A DNA stretch of 52,948 nt from an uncultured Alphaproteobacteria bacterium (GCA_902596065.1 CACJSL010000006.1:1-52948); one strand, 5' to 3'. Positions 28,829 to 40,861 are shown, numbered from the stretch's first letter. Notes: a model not told the origin generated them from the letters alone. Made by a program: numbers and translations.

Positions 28829-29741
28829 TTGTTTTAGATTCTGTTGGATCAAACGTTCCTGCTTGTCCAATTTCTTCAATAACTTTTCTTATTTCCCTAG
28901 TTGAACTAAATGTTTTTTCTAAATAAGATGCATCATTGTTTCTTATAGCTTTTTGCAAAGTTGATAAATCTTCCGTAAATCTTCCTAACATTTCTAAAAC
29001 TGCCTCTTTATTTTTCGCATAAACATCACGCCACATAATAGGATCACTACCTGCTAATCTTGTAAAATCTCTAAAGCCTGCTGCTGAATATTTAATTACT
29101 TCCTCTTTTAAATGAGATTCTAATTCAGATGCTGTAGCTACTATAGAATAAGCGATTAATTGAGGAATATGTGAAGTCATTGCCAAAACCCTATCATGAT
29201 GTTCTGCATCCATACTTTGTACCTCCATACCCAATGAATTCCAAAATTTGATAATTTGATCTATTGAATTTTGGTCATTATTTTTTGGTGTCATAATACA
29301 AAATCTATTTTCAAATAATTTAGCAAATCCATATTCTGGTCCACTTTTTTCTAATCCAGCTATTGGATGGCATGGAACAAACTTTATATGATGATTATTT
29401 TTTAATTCTTCAAAATCTCTAATAGTGCTCATTTTAGTTGATCCTACATCAGTAACAAGCGTATCTTGATCTAAATATTGCTCAAGTTGAAAAAATATTT
29501 CTTTATACGTACTTAAAGGAGAACAAATTATAATTAAATCTGCTTGTTCTTTTAAGTCTTCTAAATTTTTTTCTCCTTTAGATATAATTTTTAGATTTAG
29601 ACATTTTTTTATATTTTCCTCATTGGTATCTATTCCATATATTGTTTTTGAAACTTCCTTTTCCTTTATTGCTCTAGCTAAAGAAGAACCAATTAAACCT
29701 AACCCAATAATGAGAACTGATTTAAAATTAATATTTATCAC
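28821..29741 (-). CDS. Prephenate/arogenate dehydrogenase
   Basis: LIIGLGLIGSSLARAI, VPCHPIAGLEKSGPEYG, AMTSHIPQLIAYSI, FRDFTRLAGSDP. Confidence 0.92.
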   Translation of the reverse strand: MININFKSVLIIGLGLIGSSLARAIKEKEVSKTIYGIDTNEENIKKCLNLKIISKGEKNLEDLKEQADLIIICSPLSTYKEIFFQLEQYLDQDTLVTDVGSTKMSTIRDFEELKNNHHIKFVPCHPIAGLEKSGPEYGFAKLFENRFCIMTPKNNDQNSIDQIIKFWNSLGMEVQSMDAEHHDRVLAMTSHIPQLIAYSIVATASELESHLKEEVIKYSAAGFRDFTRLAGSDPIMWRDVYAKNKEAVLEMLGRFTEDLSTLQKAIRNNDASYLEKTFSSTREIRKVIEEIGQAGTFDPTESKTTK

Positions 29742-31075
29742 TTATGTTCTTCCAATACAGATACAATTTTTTTCATATCATCTAATGAGCCAATAGTTAT
29801 GCGCAAACAGTGAGGAAGTTGATAGCTGTTAAGTTGACGTATAATTATTCCATTTTCAAGTAAATTTGACGCAATATTATTAGCTTTTAATTCAGTGAGC
29901 TCTATAAAAACAAAATTTGCAAATGACTGAATGTATTTATATTTCATTCTTTCTAACTCTTTTTCAAACCAAATTTTGTTTTCTTTATTTGTATTTAAAA
30001 CCTTTTTTATATGATCTTGGTCCTTAAGAGCTATCATGGCTAAATGTTGAGCAAAACTATTAGTATTAAAAGGTCCTTTTACTTTATTTAAAATATTGGC
30101 AACTTTAATGCTTGAATAACACCACCCTAAACGAATACCAGCCAAACCATAAACTTTTGAAAAGGTTCTAGTGCAAATAACATTTTCAAATTCTTTAACT
30201 AATGAAAAATCGCTATCATAGTCGTCTTCCTGTACATATTCAGCATAAGCGCCGTCAATAACAACTATAATGTGATTAGGAACTTTTGATATAAGTTCTC
30301 TTAAATCTTTTTTTGTCAAATATGATCCTGTAGGATTATTAGGATTAGCAATATAAATTAATTTAGTGGCAGGTGTTATTTGATCACAGATTGATTGAAC
30401 ACTAACTTTATAATTTTCTTCTTTTGCTAATTTAGAAACTGCCCCCACAACTTTAGAGATAATAGGGTACATTTCAAACCCATGATGCGCGTGAATTATT
30501 TCATCTCCTGGCTGACAAAAAGATAGAGCAGCAAATAAAAGATTTTCGTCTGAACCGCATCCTAAAACAATTTGTTCTGCATTTATATTATGAAATTTTG
30601 CTAATTCTGAACGCAAAGTTATTCCACTTATCTCAGGATAACGATGCAAATCAAATTTATGATTTAAAGACGATAATATTTTATCACTGGGACCAAAGGG
30701 GTTTTCATTTGAAGAAAGCTTGACAATTTTATTTTTACCGTCAATTTTTGCAATTCCACCTTTATAAACATTAATTGATTCAATGCTTCTTTTCGTTAAA
30801 ATATTTGAATGGTTACCTAATTGAAGTTTTGAAGAAGCTTCAAATAATTCTCGCCATATTCTAATTATTGTATCTTTTGAATATTTACCTTTTGATAAAT
30901 GAATTAGTCGATTTAATACTTCCTGTTCTCTACTTTCATCAATAACGCCCTTGCTCTTATCTTTAAGCTTTCCAATTGATGTAACAATATTTGATCTAAG
31001 ATCTATAAGGTCCACTATCTTATTATCTAAATCATTTATTTGATCTCTTAATTCTTTTAGTTCTTTATCACTCAT
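29738..31075 (-). CDS. Chorismate mutase - histidinol-phosphate aminotransferase-like fusion
   Basis: N-terminal LRDQINDLDNKIVDLIDLR...SREQEVLNRL (AroQ type), then LSSNENPFGPS, NPNNPTGSY, RTFSKVYGLAGIRLGW. Confidence 0.9.
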   Translation of the reverse strand: MSDKELKELRDQINDLDNKIVDLIDLRSNIVTSIGKLKDKSKGVIDESREQEVLNRLIHLSKGKYSKDTIIRIWRELFEASSKLQLGNHSNILTKRSIESINVYKGGIAKIDGKNKIVKLSSNENPFGPSDKILSSLNHKFDLHRYPEISGITLRSELAKFHNINAEQIVLGCGSDENLLFAALSFCQPGDEIIHAHHGFEMYPIISKVVGAVSKLAKEENYKVSVQSICDQITPATKLIYIANPNNPTGSYLTKKDLRELISKVPNHIIVVIDGAYAEYVQEDDYDSDFSLVKEFENVICTRTFSKVYGLAGIRLGWCYSSIKVANILNKVKGPFNTNSFAQHLAMIALKDQDHIKKVLNTNKENKIWFEKELERMKYKYIQSFANFVFIELTELKANNIASNLLENGIIIRQLNSYQLPHCLRITIGSLDDMKKIVSVLEEHK

Positions 31076-31202
31076 AAAATATTTTTATATTTTTATAAGT
31101 CTTTACAAATTATCTTCAAATAAATCAAAAAAAACTAGCATTTATTGAGTTAATAGGACAAATATTGACTATTAAACCTGATTAATCTAAATGAACTTTT
31201 AT

Positions 31203-31265
31203 ACACCGATTTGAAACAGCTTGCGGGTGTGTATCTTTTTAACAGCTAAAGCGTTAGATACCCCC
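31203..31265 (+). ncRNA. SAM-II / SAM-V superfamily riboswitch upstream of metX
   Basis: ACACC-GATTTGAAACAGCTTGCG-GGTGT stem-loop followed by AACAGCTAAAGCG; GATTTG, GCTTGC and GCTAAA blocks match remembered SAM-alpha consensus. Confidence 0.82.
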
Positions 31266-31300
31266 TCAAAAATTGTTTTTTCGGAAAAAAGGAAAGACAA

Positions 31301-32461
31301 ATGAATTACAAGTTTAATATTATTGATGACAAAAGTTTAGAATGTAAAATTGTAGAATTTTCTAATGCTAATTTTAAATTAGATTCTGACTATATTCTAA
31401 ATAACTTCAAAATAGCCTTTAAATCATTTGGCACTTTAAATAAAAAAAAGAATAATGTTATTTTGGTTTGTCATGCACTAACTGGCGATCAATATGTAAC
31501 GGGATATAATCCCGTAACAAAAAGAGAGGGGTGGTGGTCCAGAATGGTAGGTCCAAATAAACCAATTGACACTAATAAGTTCTTTGTAATTTGTTCTAAT
31601 GTCATTGGAGGATGTTCAGGGTCAACGGGTCCAAAAGAGATAGATGTTAATACAAATTCTCCTTTTGGAGGTAAATTTCCTTCCATAACTATTAATGATA
31701 TTGTTAATGCTCAAAATTATTTACTAGAATCTTTATCTATAAAAAAACTATTTGCAATAATAGGCGGATCAATGGGAGCTATGCAAGCCATACAATGGTC
31801 ATTAAACTATCCAGATAAAATAGAAAATATTATCCATATTGCTGGAGCCCTAAAACACTCATCACAAAATATTGCATTTCATGAAGTTGGCAGGCAAGCA
31901 ATTATGAATGATAATAATTGGAATAAAGGATCTTATAATGAAAATGGAAAAAGACCTGAAACAGGATTAGCTGTTGCTAGAATGATTGCACATATTACTT
32001 ATTTATCAGAAAATGCTATGCATCGTAAATTTGGTCGTAAATTACAATCAAGAGATATTATATCATTTGGTTTTGATGCAGATTTTCAAGTTGAAAGCTA
32101 TCTTCGATATCAAGGTCGATCATTTGTTGAACGATTTGATGCTAATAGTTATCTTTATCTCACTAGAGCCATGGATTATTTTGATATAGTAGATAAATTT
32201 TCTAAAGCTATAGAATTTCCTACAATATCAAATAAGCATATTAATTATTTGGTTATTTCTTTTACTTCAGATTGGTTGTTTCCAACAATTGAGAATAAAG
32301 AAATAGTAAAAAAATTAAATTATTTCAATCGGAATGTAAGCTTTACAGAAATTGAAACTGATAAAGGACATGATAGCTTTTTGTTAGATGAACTAGAGTT
32401 AGACTTTACCATTAACGGCTTTCTTGAGAGCAATTATAGAAAGTTAGAATCACATGAATAA
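31301..32461 (+). CDS. metX: Homoserine O-acetyltransferase
   Basis: VCHALTGDQY, GGSMGAMQAIQWS, LQSRDIISFGFDADFQVESYLRYQG. Confidence 0.93.
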   Translation: MNYKFNIIDDKSLECKIVEFSNANFKLDSDYILNNFKIAFKSFGTLNKKKNNVILVCHALTGDQYVTGYNPVTKREGWWSRMVGPNKPIDTNKFFVICSNVIGGCSGSTGPKEIDVNTNSPFGGKFPSITINDIVNAQNYLLESLSIKKLFAIIGGSMGAMQAIQWSLNYPDKIENIIHIAGALKHSSQNIAFHEVGRQAIMNDNNWNKGSYNENGKRPETGLAVARMIAHITYLSENAMHRKFGRKLQSRDIISFGFDADFQVESYLRYQGRSFVERFDANSYLYLTRAMDYFDIVDKFSKAIEFPTISNKHINYLVISFTSDWLFPTIENKEIVKKLNYFNRNVSFTEIETDKGHDSFLLDELELDFTINGFLESNYRKLESHE

Positions 32462-33137
32462 TAAATTTAGCATAAGAAAAGACTGGAGATTAATTGAATC
32501 TTTAATCGTTGAAAACTCTAGAATTTTAGATATTGGATGTGGAGAAGGCGGTTTAATTTCACAACTTGAAAAAAATATAAATGCAAAAACTTATGGTATT
32601 GAAGTTAATTCAGAGCTAGCAAGAAAAGCTATTGCAGAAGGATTAAATGTTATTGAAGGAAATGCTGAAAAGGACTTAGACCAATACTCAAATAATAGTT
32701 TTGATTATGTTATTTTAAGCCAAACATTACAAGCTATGCTAAAACCTAAAGATGTTTTATTAGAGCTATTAAGAATTGGATCAAAAGCAATTGTATCATT
32801 TCCAAATTTTGGCCATTGGAGAATTCGGTTACAATTATTATTTACTGGAAAAATGCCAATGACTAAAGGACTTCCATATCAGTGGTATGAAACTCCTAAT
32901 ATTCATTTCTTTACGATAAAAGATTTTGAAAACTTGTGTAAAGAGTTAAATATAGTAATAGAAAAAAGTATTGGACTAACAAGTAGCGGTAAACAATTTT
33001 CTATTTCCAAAAAATTATCTAATGAAAATCTATTTACAAGTGAGGCTATATTTCTATTAAGTTATCAAAATTTTGAACCTATTAAATTGAAATCAAAACA
33101 AAAAACTTTTGTTGGAAATTCAATCATTGCAAGATAA
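32454..33137 (+). CDS. metW: MetW family methyltransferase-like protein
   Basis: RILDIGCGEGGLI, FPNFGHWRIRLQLLFTGKMPMTKGLPYQWYETPNIHFFT. Confidence 0.93.
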   Translation: MNNKFSIRKDWRLIESLIVENSRILDIGCGEGGLISQLEKNINAKTYGIEVNSELARKAIAEGLNVIEGNAEKDLDQYSNNSFDYVILSQTLQAMLKPKDVLLELLRIGSKAIVSFPNFGHWRIRLQLLFTGKMPMTKGLPYQWYETPNIHFFTIKDFENLCKELNIVIEKSIGLTSSGKQFSISKKLSNENLFTSEAIFLLSYQNFEPIKLKSKQKTFVGNSIIAR

Positions 33138-33904
33138 TGTTAATAAAATCAGTTTCTATTGAATTAATTCCACAACTTAAAGATAATTATTCTTATGTTA
33201 TTAAAAATAATCTTTCTAATGATATAATAATAATTGATCCCGCTGAATCAGAATTGATTCTAGAAAAAATTAAAAATAAAAAACTTCAATTAAAAGCAAT
33301 CTTATTAACTCATCATCATAATGATCACACTGCAGGAGTAAGTGATATATTAAAATTTTTTAGTGTTCCAGTTTATAGCCCTTCAAAAAATATATTGGGA
33401 ACAAGTTTTGAAGTATCAGATAATGATGAAATTAAAACAAGCTTTATAAATTTTAAAGTAATATCAACAAAGGGACACACCTTAGATCACATAGTATTTT
33501 ATAATAAGGACAATGGAATACTTTTTTCTGGAGATACTCTATTTAGATTAGGTTGTGGAAGGGTATTTGAAGGAACATTTGAAGATATGCATACTAGTTT
33601 AAAAAAGCTTGAAAAAATAGATAACGAAACATTAGTTTTTTGTGGACATGAATACACATTAAATAATCTAGCTTTTTTAAAAAGCACATTCCCAGAATTT
33701 AATGGTTTAGATGAAGAAGAAAAAGAAATAAAAGATCAATTAAAGAAAACGAATAGTTCGATACCTTTTAATCTTGGCAAAGAAAAAGCGATTAATCCTT
33801 TTTTGTCATCAAAAGCTATGTATTATGAAAAGTTTAAAAAAACCAAAAATCTTAATGATTTTGAAATGTTTTCATTTATTAGAAAATTAAAGGACAATTT
33901 TTAG
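33137..33904 (+). CDS. gloB: Hydroxyacylglutathione hydrolase
   Basis: LTHHHNDHTAG, STKGHTLDHIVFY, FSGDTLFRLGCGRVFEG, CGHEYTLNNL. Confidence 0.92.
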   Translation: MLIKSVSIELIPQLKDNYSYVIKNNLSNDIIIIDPAESELILEKIKNKKLQLKAILLTHHHNDHTAGVSDILKFFSVPVYSPSKNILGTSFEVSDNDEIKTSFINFKVISTKGHTLDHIVFYNKDNGILFSGDTLFRLGCGRVFEGTFEDMHTSLKKLEKIDNETLVFCGHEYTLNNLAFLKSTFPEFNGLDEEEKEIKDQLKKTNSSIPFNLGKEKAINPFLSSKAMYYEKFKKTKNLNDFEMFSFIRKLKDNF

Positions 33905-33994
33905 TAAATTATTAAAAATAACCTAATTTTAACAATAATTTTATTTGACTATTATCAGTGAAGGCTATAAATCCGGCCTTTTCTAGGAAAAATT

Positions 33995-34492
33995 ATGCTA
34001 GCTATATTTAAAACAGGGGGAAAACAATACTCGGTGAAAGCTGGTCAAATACTTAAGGTGGAAAAGCTTAGTGGAAAAAAAGGTGATGATATTTCTTTTA
34101 AAGATGTCCTTGCTATCACTGATTCTGCATTAAAAAAAATTGGTAGTCCGCTAATTGAAGGTGCTAGTGTTAAGGCAAAAATAGTTGAACAAATTCGTGA
34201 TAAAAAAATAATTGTTTTTAAAAAACGTCAAAGACAAAACTATCGCCATACTCAAGGTCATAGACAATATCTAACAGTTTTAAAAATTGAATCAATTGAT
34301 ACTGGAGACAAGAAAACTTCTGCAACAAAAAAAATTGATTCAAAAAAAGAAATTATAAAAACTGATGTAGCAAAAAAAGATATAAAGAAAAAAGCAGCTC
34401 CTATTAAGAAAAAAATGGCACCTAAAAAAACAACCAAAACAAAAGTAACAGCTACTAAAAAGAAATTAGTTAAAAAAAATGAAAAGAAATAA
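33995..34492 (+). CDS. rplU: 50S ribosomal protein L21 with Lys-rich C-terminal extension
   Basis: MLAIFKTGGKQYSVKAGQILKVEKL, FKKRQRQNYRHTQGHRQYLTVLKI, then KKxxAKK-rich tail. Confidence 0.95.
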   Translation: MLAIFKTGGKQYSVKAGQILKVEKLSGKKGDDISFKDVLAITDSALKKIGSPLIEGASVKAKIVEQIRDKKIIVFKKRQRQNYRHTQGHRQYLTVLKIESIDTGDKKTSATKKIDSKKEIIKTDVAKKDIKKKAAPIKKKMAPKKTTKTKVTATKKKLVKKNEKK

Positions 34493-34500
34493 GGTAATTT

Positions 34501-34752
34501 ATGGCAACTAAAAAAGCAGGTGGTAGTTCAAGAAATGGTCGTGACTCAGCCGGCAGAAGGTTGGGTGTTAAGAAATATGGGGGCCAAGTTGTTTTGTCTG
34601 GTAACATAATAGTACGTCAAAGAGGTACTAAATTTCATCCAGGTTTAAATGTTGGAATGGGAAAAGATCACACTATTTTTGCAACAATAAATGGCAAAGT
34701 ATCTTTTAAAAAAACTAAGAAAAGAACATTTATTTCTGTAGTTCCTTCATAA
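34501..34752 (+). CDS. rpmA: 50S ribosomal protein L27
   Basis: [29 protein letters not shown]. Confidence 0.97.
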   Translation: MATKKAGGSSRNGRDSAGRRLGVKKYGGQVVLSGNIIVRQRGTKFHPGLNVGMGKDHTIFATINGKVSFKKTKKRTFISVVPS

Positions 34753-34756
34753 TAAA

Positions 34757-34773
34757 AAGGAGTTTAGCTCCTT
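34757..34773 (+). other. Small hairpin between rpmA and obgE
   Basis: AAGGAG-TTTAG-CTCCTT, 6-bp stem; followed by AATAAA, no U-tract. Confidence 0.5.
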
Positions 34774-34778
34774 AATAA

Positions 34779-36872
<2,094 letters not shown>

Positions 36873-36876
<4 letters not shown>

Positions 36877-38126
36877 GCAACAATAATTACATTTTAGAAT
36901 TAGGCACTAAAGCAAAAAAAGCTTCAGAATTGTTATCCAATATTTCAACTAAAATAAAAAATGAGGGTCTTCTTGAGTTAAAAAAAAATATAATTAAATT
37001 TTCTGATGAAATATTAAAAGTAAATGAGAAGGATATAGAAAATGCTAATAAAAAATTACTTTCTTCAGCAATTATTGATCGTTTAACATTAAATAAGGAT
37101 AGAATAGATTCTATGATTAAAAGTATAGATGAAATCATAAAATTAGAAGATCCGGTTGGTAAGGTGATTTCTGAATGGGACAGACCTAATGGTCTTAAAA
37201 TTCAAAAGATATCAGTACCATTGGGTGTAATAGGCATAATATATGAATCTAGACCCAATGTTACTGTTGATGCTTCAATAATTTGTATTAAATCTGGAAA
37301 TGCTGTTATCTTAAGAGGTGGAACTGACAGTTTCTTTACTTCTAATAAATTAAAGGAAATTATTAATGATTCTTTTAATGCAGTTGGCCTTCCTAAAAAT
37401 GTTGTTCAAATGATTGATTCAACTGATAGATCTAATGTTGATGAAATGATTAAACTTGATAAATTTATTGATGTAATTATTCCAAGAGGAGGTAAAGGAC
37501 TAATTAAAGCTATAAATGAGAATAGCTCTATTCCTGTAATTAAACATCTTGATGGAATATGTCATATATTTGTTGAAAAAGATGCCAATCTTGAAAAAGC
37601 TAAAGCTATTATTTTAAATAGTAAAATGAGACGACCTGGAATTTGTGGCGCTGTGGAAAGCTTATTAATTAATGAATCATTATATGAGCAAACATTAGAA
37701 ATCTTAAAGCCTTTAATAAATGCAGGGTGTGAAATCCGAGGAGATAAACTTATTTGTAAACTAAGCCCTGAATTTAAATTAGCAGATAATAATGATTGGA
37801 GCACTGAATATTTAGAAAAAATAATATCTGTCAAACTTGTCAAAGATGTAGATGAAGCTATTAATCACATCAATAAATATTCGTCAGGCCACACTGAGTC
37901 AATTATTACAGAAGATATAGAAAAATTTAATAATTTTTATAAAAGAATTAACAGTGCTATAATATTGCAGAATGCCTCAACTCAATTCGCTGATGGAGGA
38001 GAATTTGGGTTTGGAGGAGAAATAGGCATTTCAACAGATAAATTACATGTTAGGGGACCTGTAGGTGTAGAGCATTTAACAAGTTTTAAGTATGTTGTAC
38101 AAGGAAATGGTCAGGTGAGGTCGTAA
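36873..38126 (+). CDS. proA: Glutamate-5-semialdehyde dehydrogenase
   Basis: PLGVIGIIYESRPNVTVDASIICIKSGNAVILRGG, VIPRGGKGLI, FGFGGEIGISTDKLHVRGPVGVEHLTS. Confidence 0.95.
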
Positions 38127-38708
38127 TTGAAAAATATTGGTTTGCTTGGAGGATCCTTTGACCCACCTCATAAAGGTCATCTTTATATTTCATTAGAGGC
38201 AAAAAAAATTTTAAAGCTTGATGAAATCTGGTGGCTTGTAACTCCGAAAAATCCATTAAAAATATCTGAGCCTGCAACATACAGTGAACGTGTATATAAT
38301 TGTAAATTAATTACGAGAGGTAAGCCTATAAAGGTTTATGAAATAGAAAAGAAAATTAACTCAAAATATACCTATCAATCATTAAGATATATTTTGAATA
38401 ATTATAAAAATATAAAATTTTTTTGGTTAATGGGAGCTGATAATTTGATTCATTTTCATAAATGGCAAAAATGGAAACAAATATTTAATAATATTTCTAT
38501 TGTAGTGTTTAAAAGACATGGATATAATAATAAGGCATTGAAAAGTATAGCTTTAAAAACTTATTCACAATCCCAAATTTTTTCTAATACTATAAATAAA
38601 AAATATTTTGTGGAATTACCCTCATGGACATGGATTAAGAATAGAGAAATAAATATTTCATCTTCAGAAATTAGAAAACAAAGAAAAAAATTAAGAGGTA
38701 GTTATTAA
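38127..38708 (+). CDS. nadD: Nicotinate-nucleotide adenylyltransferase (TTG start)
   Basis: GLLGGSFDPPHKGHL, WWLVTPKNPLK, ISSSEIRKQ. Confidence 0.92.
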   Translation: MKNIGLLGGSFDPPHKGHLYISLEAKKILKLDEIWWLVTPKNPLKISEPATYSERVYNCKLITRGKPIKVYEIEKKINSKYTYQSLRYILNNYKNIKFFWLMGADNLIHFHKWQKWKQIFNNISIVVFKRHGYNNKALKSIALKTYSQSQIFSNTINKKYFVELPSWTWIKNREINISSSEIRKQRKKLRGSY

Positions 38709-39057
38709 TAAAAAGATTATATTAATTGAAAAGATTAAAGATATTTTAGATGATACTAAATCAGAAAATATCAGTATAATTGATTTAAAAAATAAAACTT
38801 CTATTGCTGATTATTTTATTATAGCAACTTGTCGTTCTAGTCGTCATGCTGACTCAACAGCAGATGAAATAATAAAAAGATTAAAGAATCTAGGAATTAA
38901 TTGCCCTGTCCCCTCTGGAAAACCAAAATGTGATTGGGTCATTGTTGACGCAGGTGAAGTAATTGTTCACTTATTTAGAGAAGAAATTCGAGCCTTATAT
39001 AGTTTAGAAAAACTATGGGGTATGAATTTTAATGAAGTTGATCATAAATCTGCTTGA
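38704..39057 (+). CDS. rsfS: Ribosomal silencing factor RsfS, apparent ATT start
   Basis: Not in ORF track; reads INKKIILIEKIKDILDDTKSENISIIDLKNKTSIADYFIIATCRSSRHADSTADEIIKRLKNLGINCPVPSGKPKCDWVIVDAGEVIVHLFREEIRALYSLEKLWGMNFNEVDHKSA*. Confidence 0.92.
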   Translation: MNKKIILIEKIKDILDDTKSENISIIDLKNKTSIADYFIIATCRSSRHADSTADEIIKRLKNLGINCPVPSGKPKCDWVIVDAGEVIVHLFREEIRALYSLEKLWGMNFNEVDHKSA

Positions 39058-39088
39058 ATTTAATGCTTTTATAGTGCTTAAGAAATTT

Positions 39089-40366
39089 ATGAAAAAAAAA
39101 TTACTAATAATTTTATTTTTTGTTTTTTTTGTTAATTCATTTAATCTAACAGCTGTAGCAAAAACCAAAGAAACATATGAATATTTAGATCTTTTTGGTC
39201 AAATTTTTGACCGAGTTAGAGAAGAATACGTTGATGAAGTAACAGATGAAGAATTAATTGAAAAAGCAATAGATGGAATGCTTACCGGATTAGATCCTCA
39301 TTCAGGATATATGAATGAAGAGGTATGGAAAGAAATGCAAATGGATACCTCAGGTAAATTTGGTGGTTTGGGAATTGAAATTACAATGGAAGAAGGTTTT
39401 GTTAAAGTTATATCTCCAATTGAAGATACTCCTGCATATGAAGCTGGAATCTTGGCAGGTGATCTAATTATACAAATAGATGAAACACCAGTATTTGGTC
39501 TAACTTTAAGCGAAGCTGTAGATTTAATGAGAGGAAAAAAAGGCGATCCTATAAATATTACAATTGTGAGAGAAGGAATTGATCCTTTTGAGGTAAAAAT
39601 TATCCGTGATATTATTAAAATCCAATCAGTTAAATATGAAATAATTGATAATATAGGCTACCTCAGAATAACTTCTTTTACTGAACAAACTGAATCTGGT
39701 TTAATAAAATCGATAGATGCGATTAAAAAAGAATCTAATAATAAACAACTTGGATTTATTTTAGATGTTAGATCCAATCCTGGAGGTTTGTTATCTCAAT
39801 CTATTAAAGTTTCTGACATATTTTTAGATAGAGGAGAGATTGTTTCTACAAGAAGTAGAGATGATAAAGATATGAAAAGATATAGAGCAAAAAAAGGAGA
39901 CTTGATTGATAATCAGCCACTTGTTGTTTTAATCAATGGAGGTTCGGCATCTGCATCTGAAATTGTTGCAGGAGCTCTCCAAGATCATAAACGCGCTATT
40001 TTAGTTGGAACAAAATCTTTTGGAAAAGGTTCTGTTCAAACAATTATCCCTTTTAAAAAATCTAATATGAACAAAACAACAACTGGGATTAGATTAACAA
40101 CTGCTCGTTATTATACTCCTTCTGGAAAATCAATCCAAGCTAAAGGGATTGAACCGGATATTATAATTGAACAAGGTACTTTTACTTCTCAAGATTATCA
40201 GTATCTATCAGAATCGGATTTAAAAGACTCTCTTGATAATGAAAATGATAAAAATGAAAATTCAACTGAAGAAAAGGAAGAGGATCGTCTTCAAAAAGAC
40301 TATCAATTATCAAGAGCTATAGATTTAATTAAAGGTATAAGTTTTTACAACGAAACTCTCAAATAA
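39089..40366 (+). CDS. ctpA: C-terminal processing peptidase, S41 family
   Basis: Signal peptide from MKKKLLIILFF; PDZ domain; INGGSASASEIVAGALQDHKRAILVGTKSFGKGSVQT. Confidence 0.92.
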   Translation: MKKKLLIILFFVFFVNSFNLTAVAKTKETYEYLDLFGQIFDRVREEYVDEVTDEELIEKAIDGMLTGLDPHSGYMNEEVWKEMQMDTSGKFGGLGIEITMEEGFVKVISPIEDTPAYEAGILAGDLIIQIDETPVFGLTLSEAVDLMRGKKGDPINITIVREGIDPFEVKIIRDIIKIQSVKYEIIDNIGYLRITSFTEQTESGLIKSIDAIKKESNNKQLGFILDVRSNPGGLLSQSIKVSDIFLDRGEIVSTRSRDDKDMKRYRAKKGDLIDNQPLVVLINGGSASASEIVAGALQDHKRAILVGTKSFGKGSVQTIIPFKKSNMNKTTTGIRLTTARYYTPSGKSIQAKGIEPDIIIEQGTFTSQDYQYLSESDLKDSLDNENDKNENSTEEKEEDRLQKDYQLSRAIDLIKGISFYNETLK

Positions 40367-40370
40367 TAAA

Positions 40371-40835
40371 ATGTCTGGCAAATATAGATCATGTGTAGGA
40401 ATGATGATTCTAAATGATACTAATAAAATTTTAGTAGGTAGACGATTAGATCATCCTAGTGGGTTCTGGCAAATGCCACAGGGAGGAATAGATGATCATG
40501 AAAAACCAGAAGAGGCAGTCTGGCGAGAAATGATGGAAGAAATAGGAACTAACAATGCCAAATTAATAAAGAGTACTAATCAATGGTACAAATATGAAAT
40601 TCCTAAAGAAACTCTAAAAACTCTACCTTGGGGAGAAAAATATATTGGACAAAAACAAAAGTGGTTTGCCTTTCGGTTTACTGGAAAAGCCGGGGATATA
40701 AATGTTAATACGAATAATCCTGAATTTAGTGAGTGGAAATGGATATTACATAACTCTTTAGTTGATAATATTGTGCCCTTTAAAAGAAAATTATATAAAA
40801 ATGTATTAAGTGAATTTAAAAATCTTTTTAATTAA
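40371..40835 (+). CDS. rppH: RNA pyrophosphohydrolase (Nudix)
   Basis: YRSCVGMMILN, GFWQMPQGGIDDHEKPEEAVWREMMEEIG Nudix box. Confidence 0.92.
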   Translation: MSGKYRSCVGMMILNDTNKILVGRRLDHPSGFWQMPQGGIDDHEKPEEAVWREMMEEIGTNNAKLIKSTNQWYKYEIPKETLKTLPWGEKYIGQKQKWFAFRFTGKAGDINVNTNNPEFSEWKWILHNSLVDNIVPFKRKLYKNVLSEFKNLFN

Positions 40836-40861
40836 AAATATGGGAGGAAATGCCAAATAGT

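Noticed and set aside
33955-33985. AAGGC...GCCTT motif upstream of rplU as a ribosomal-protein leader
   Set aside because: Only ~5 bp stem; plausible but not supportable without comparative data
37562-37843. 93-aa minus-strand ORF and similar short antisense ORFs (20170..20400, 21094..21285, 35120..35369, 36887..37138, 38086..38280)
   Set aside because: All are fully or mostly antisense to well-supported genes and show no recognisable motifs
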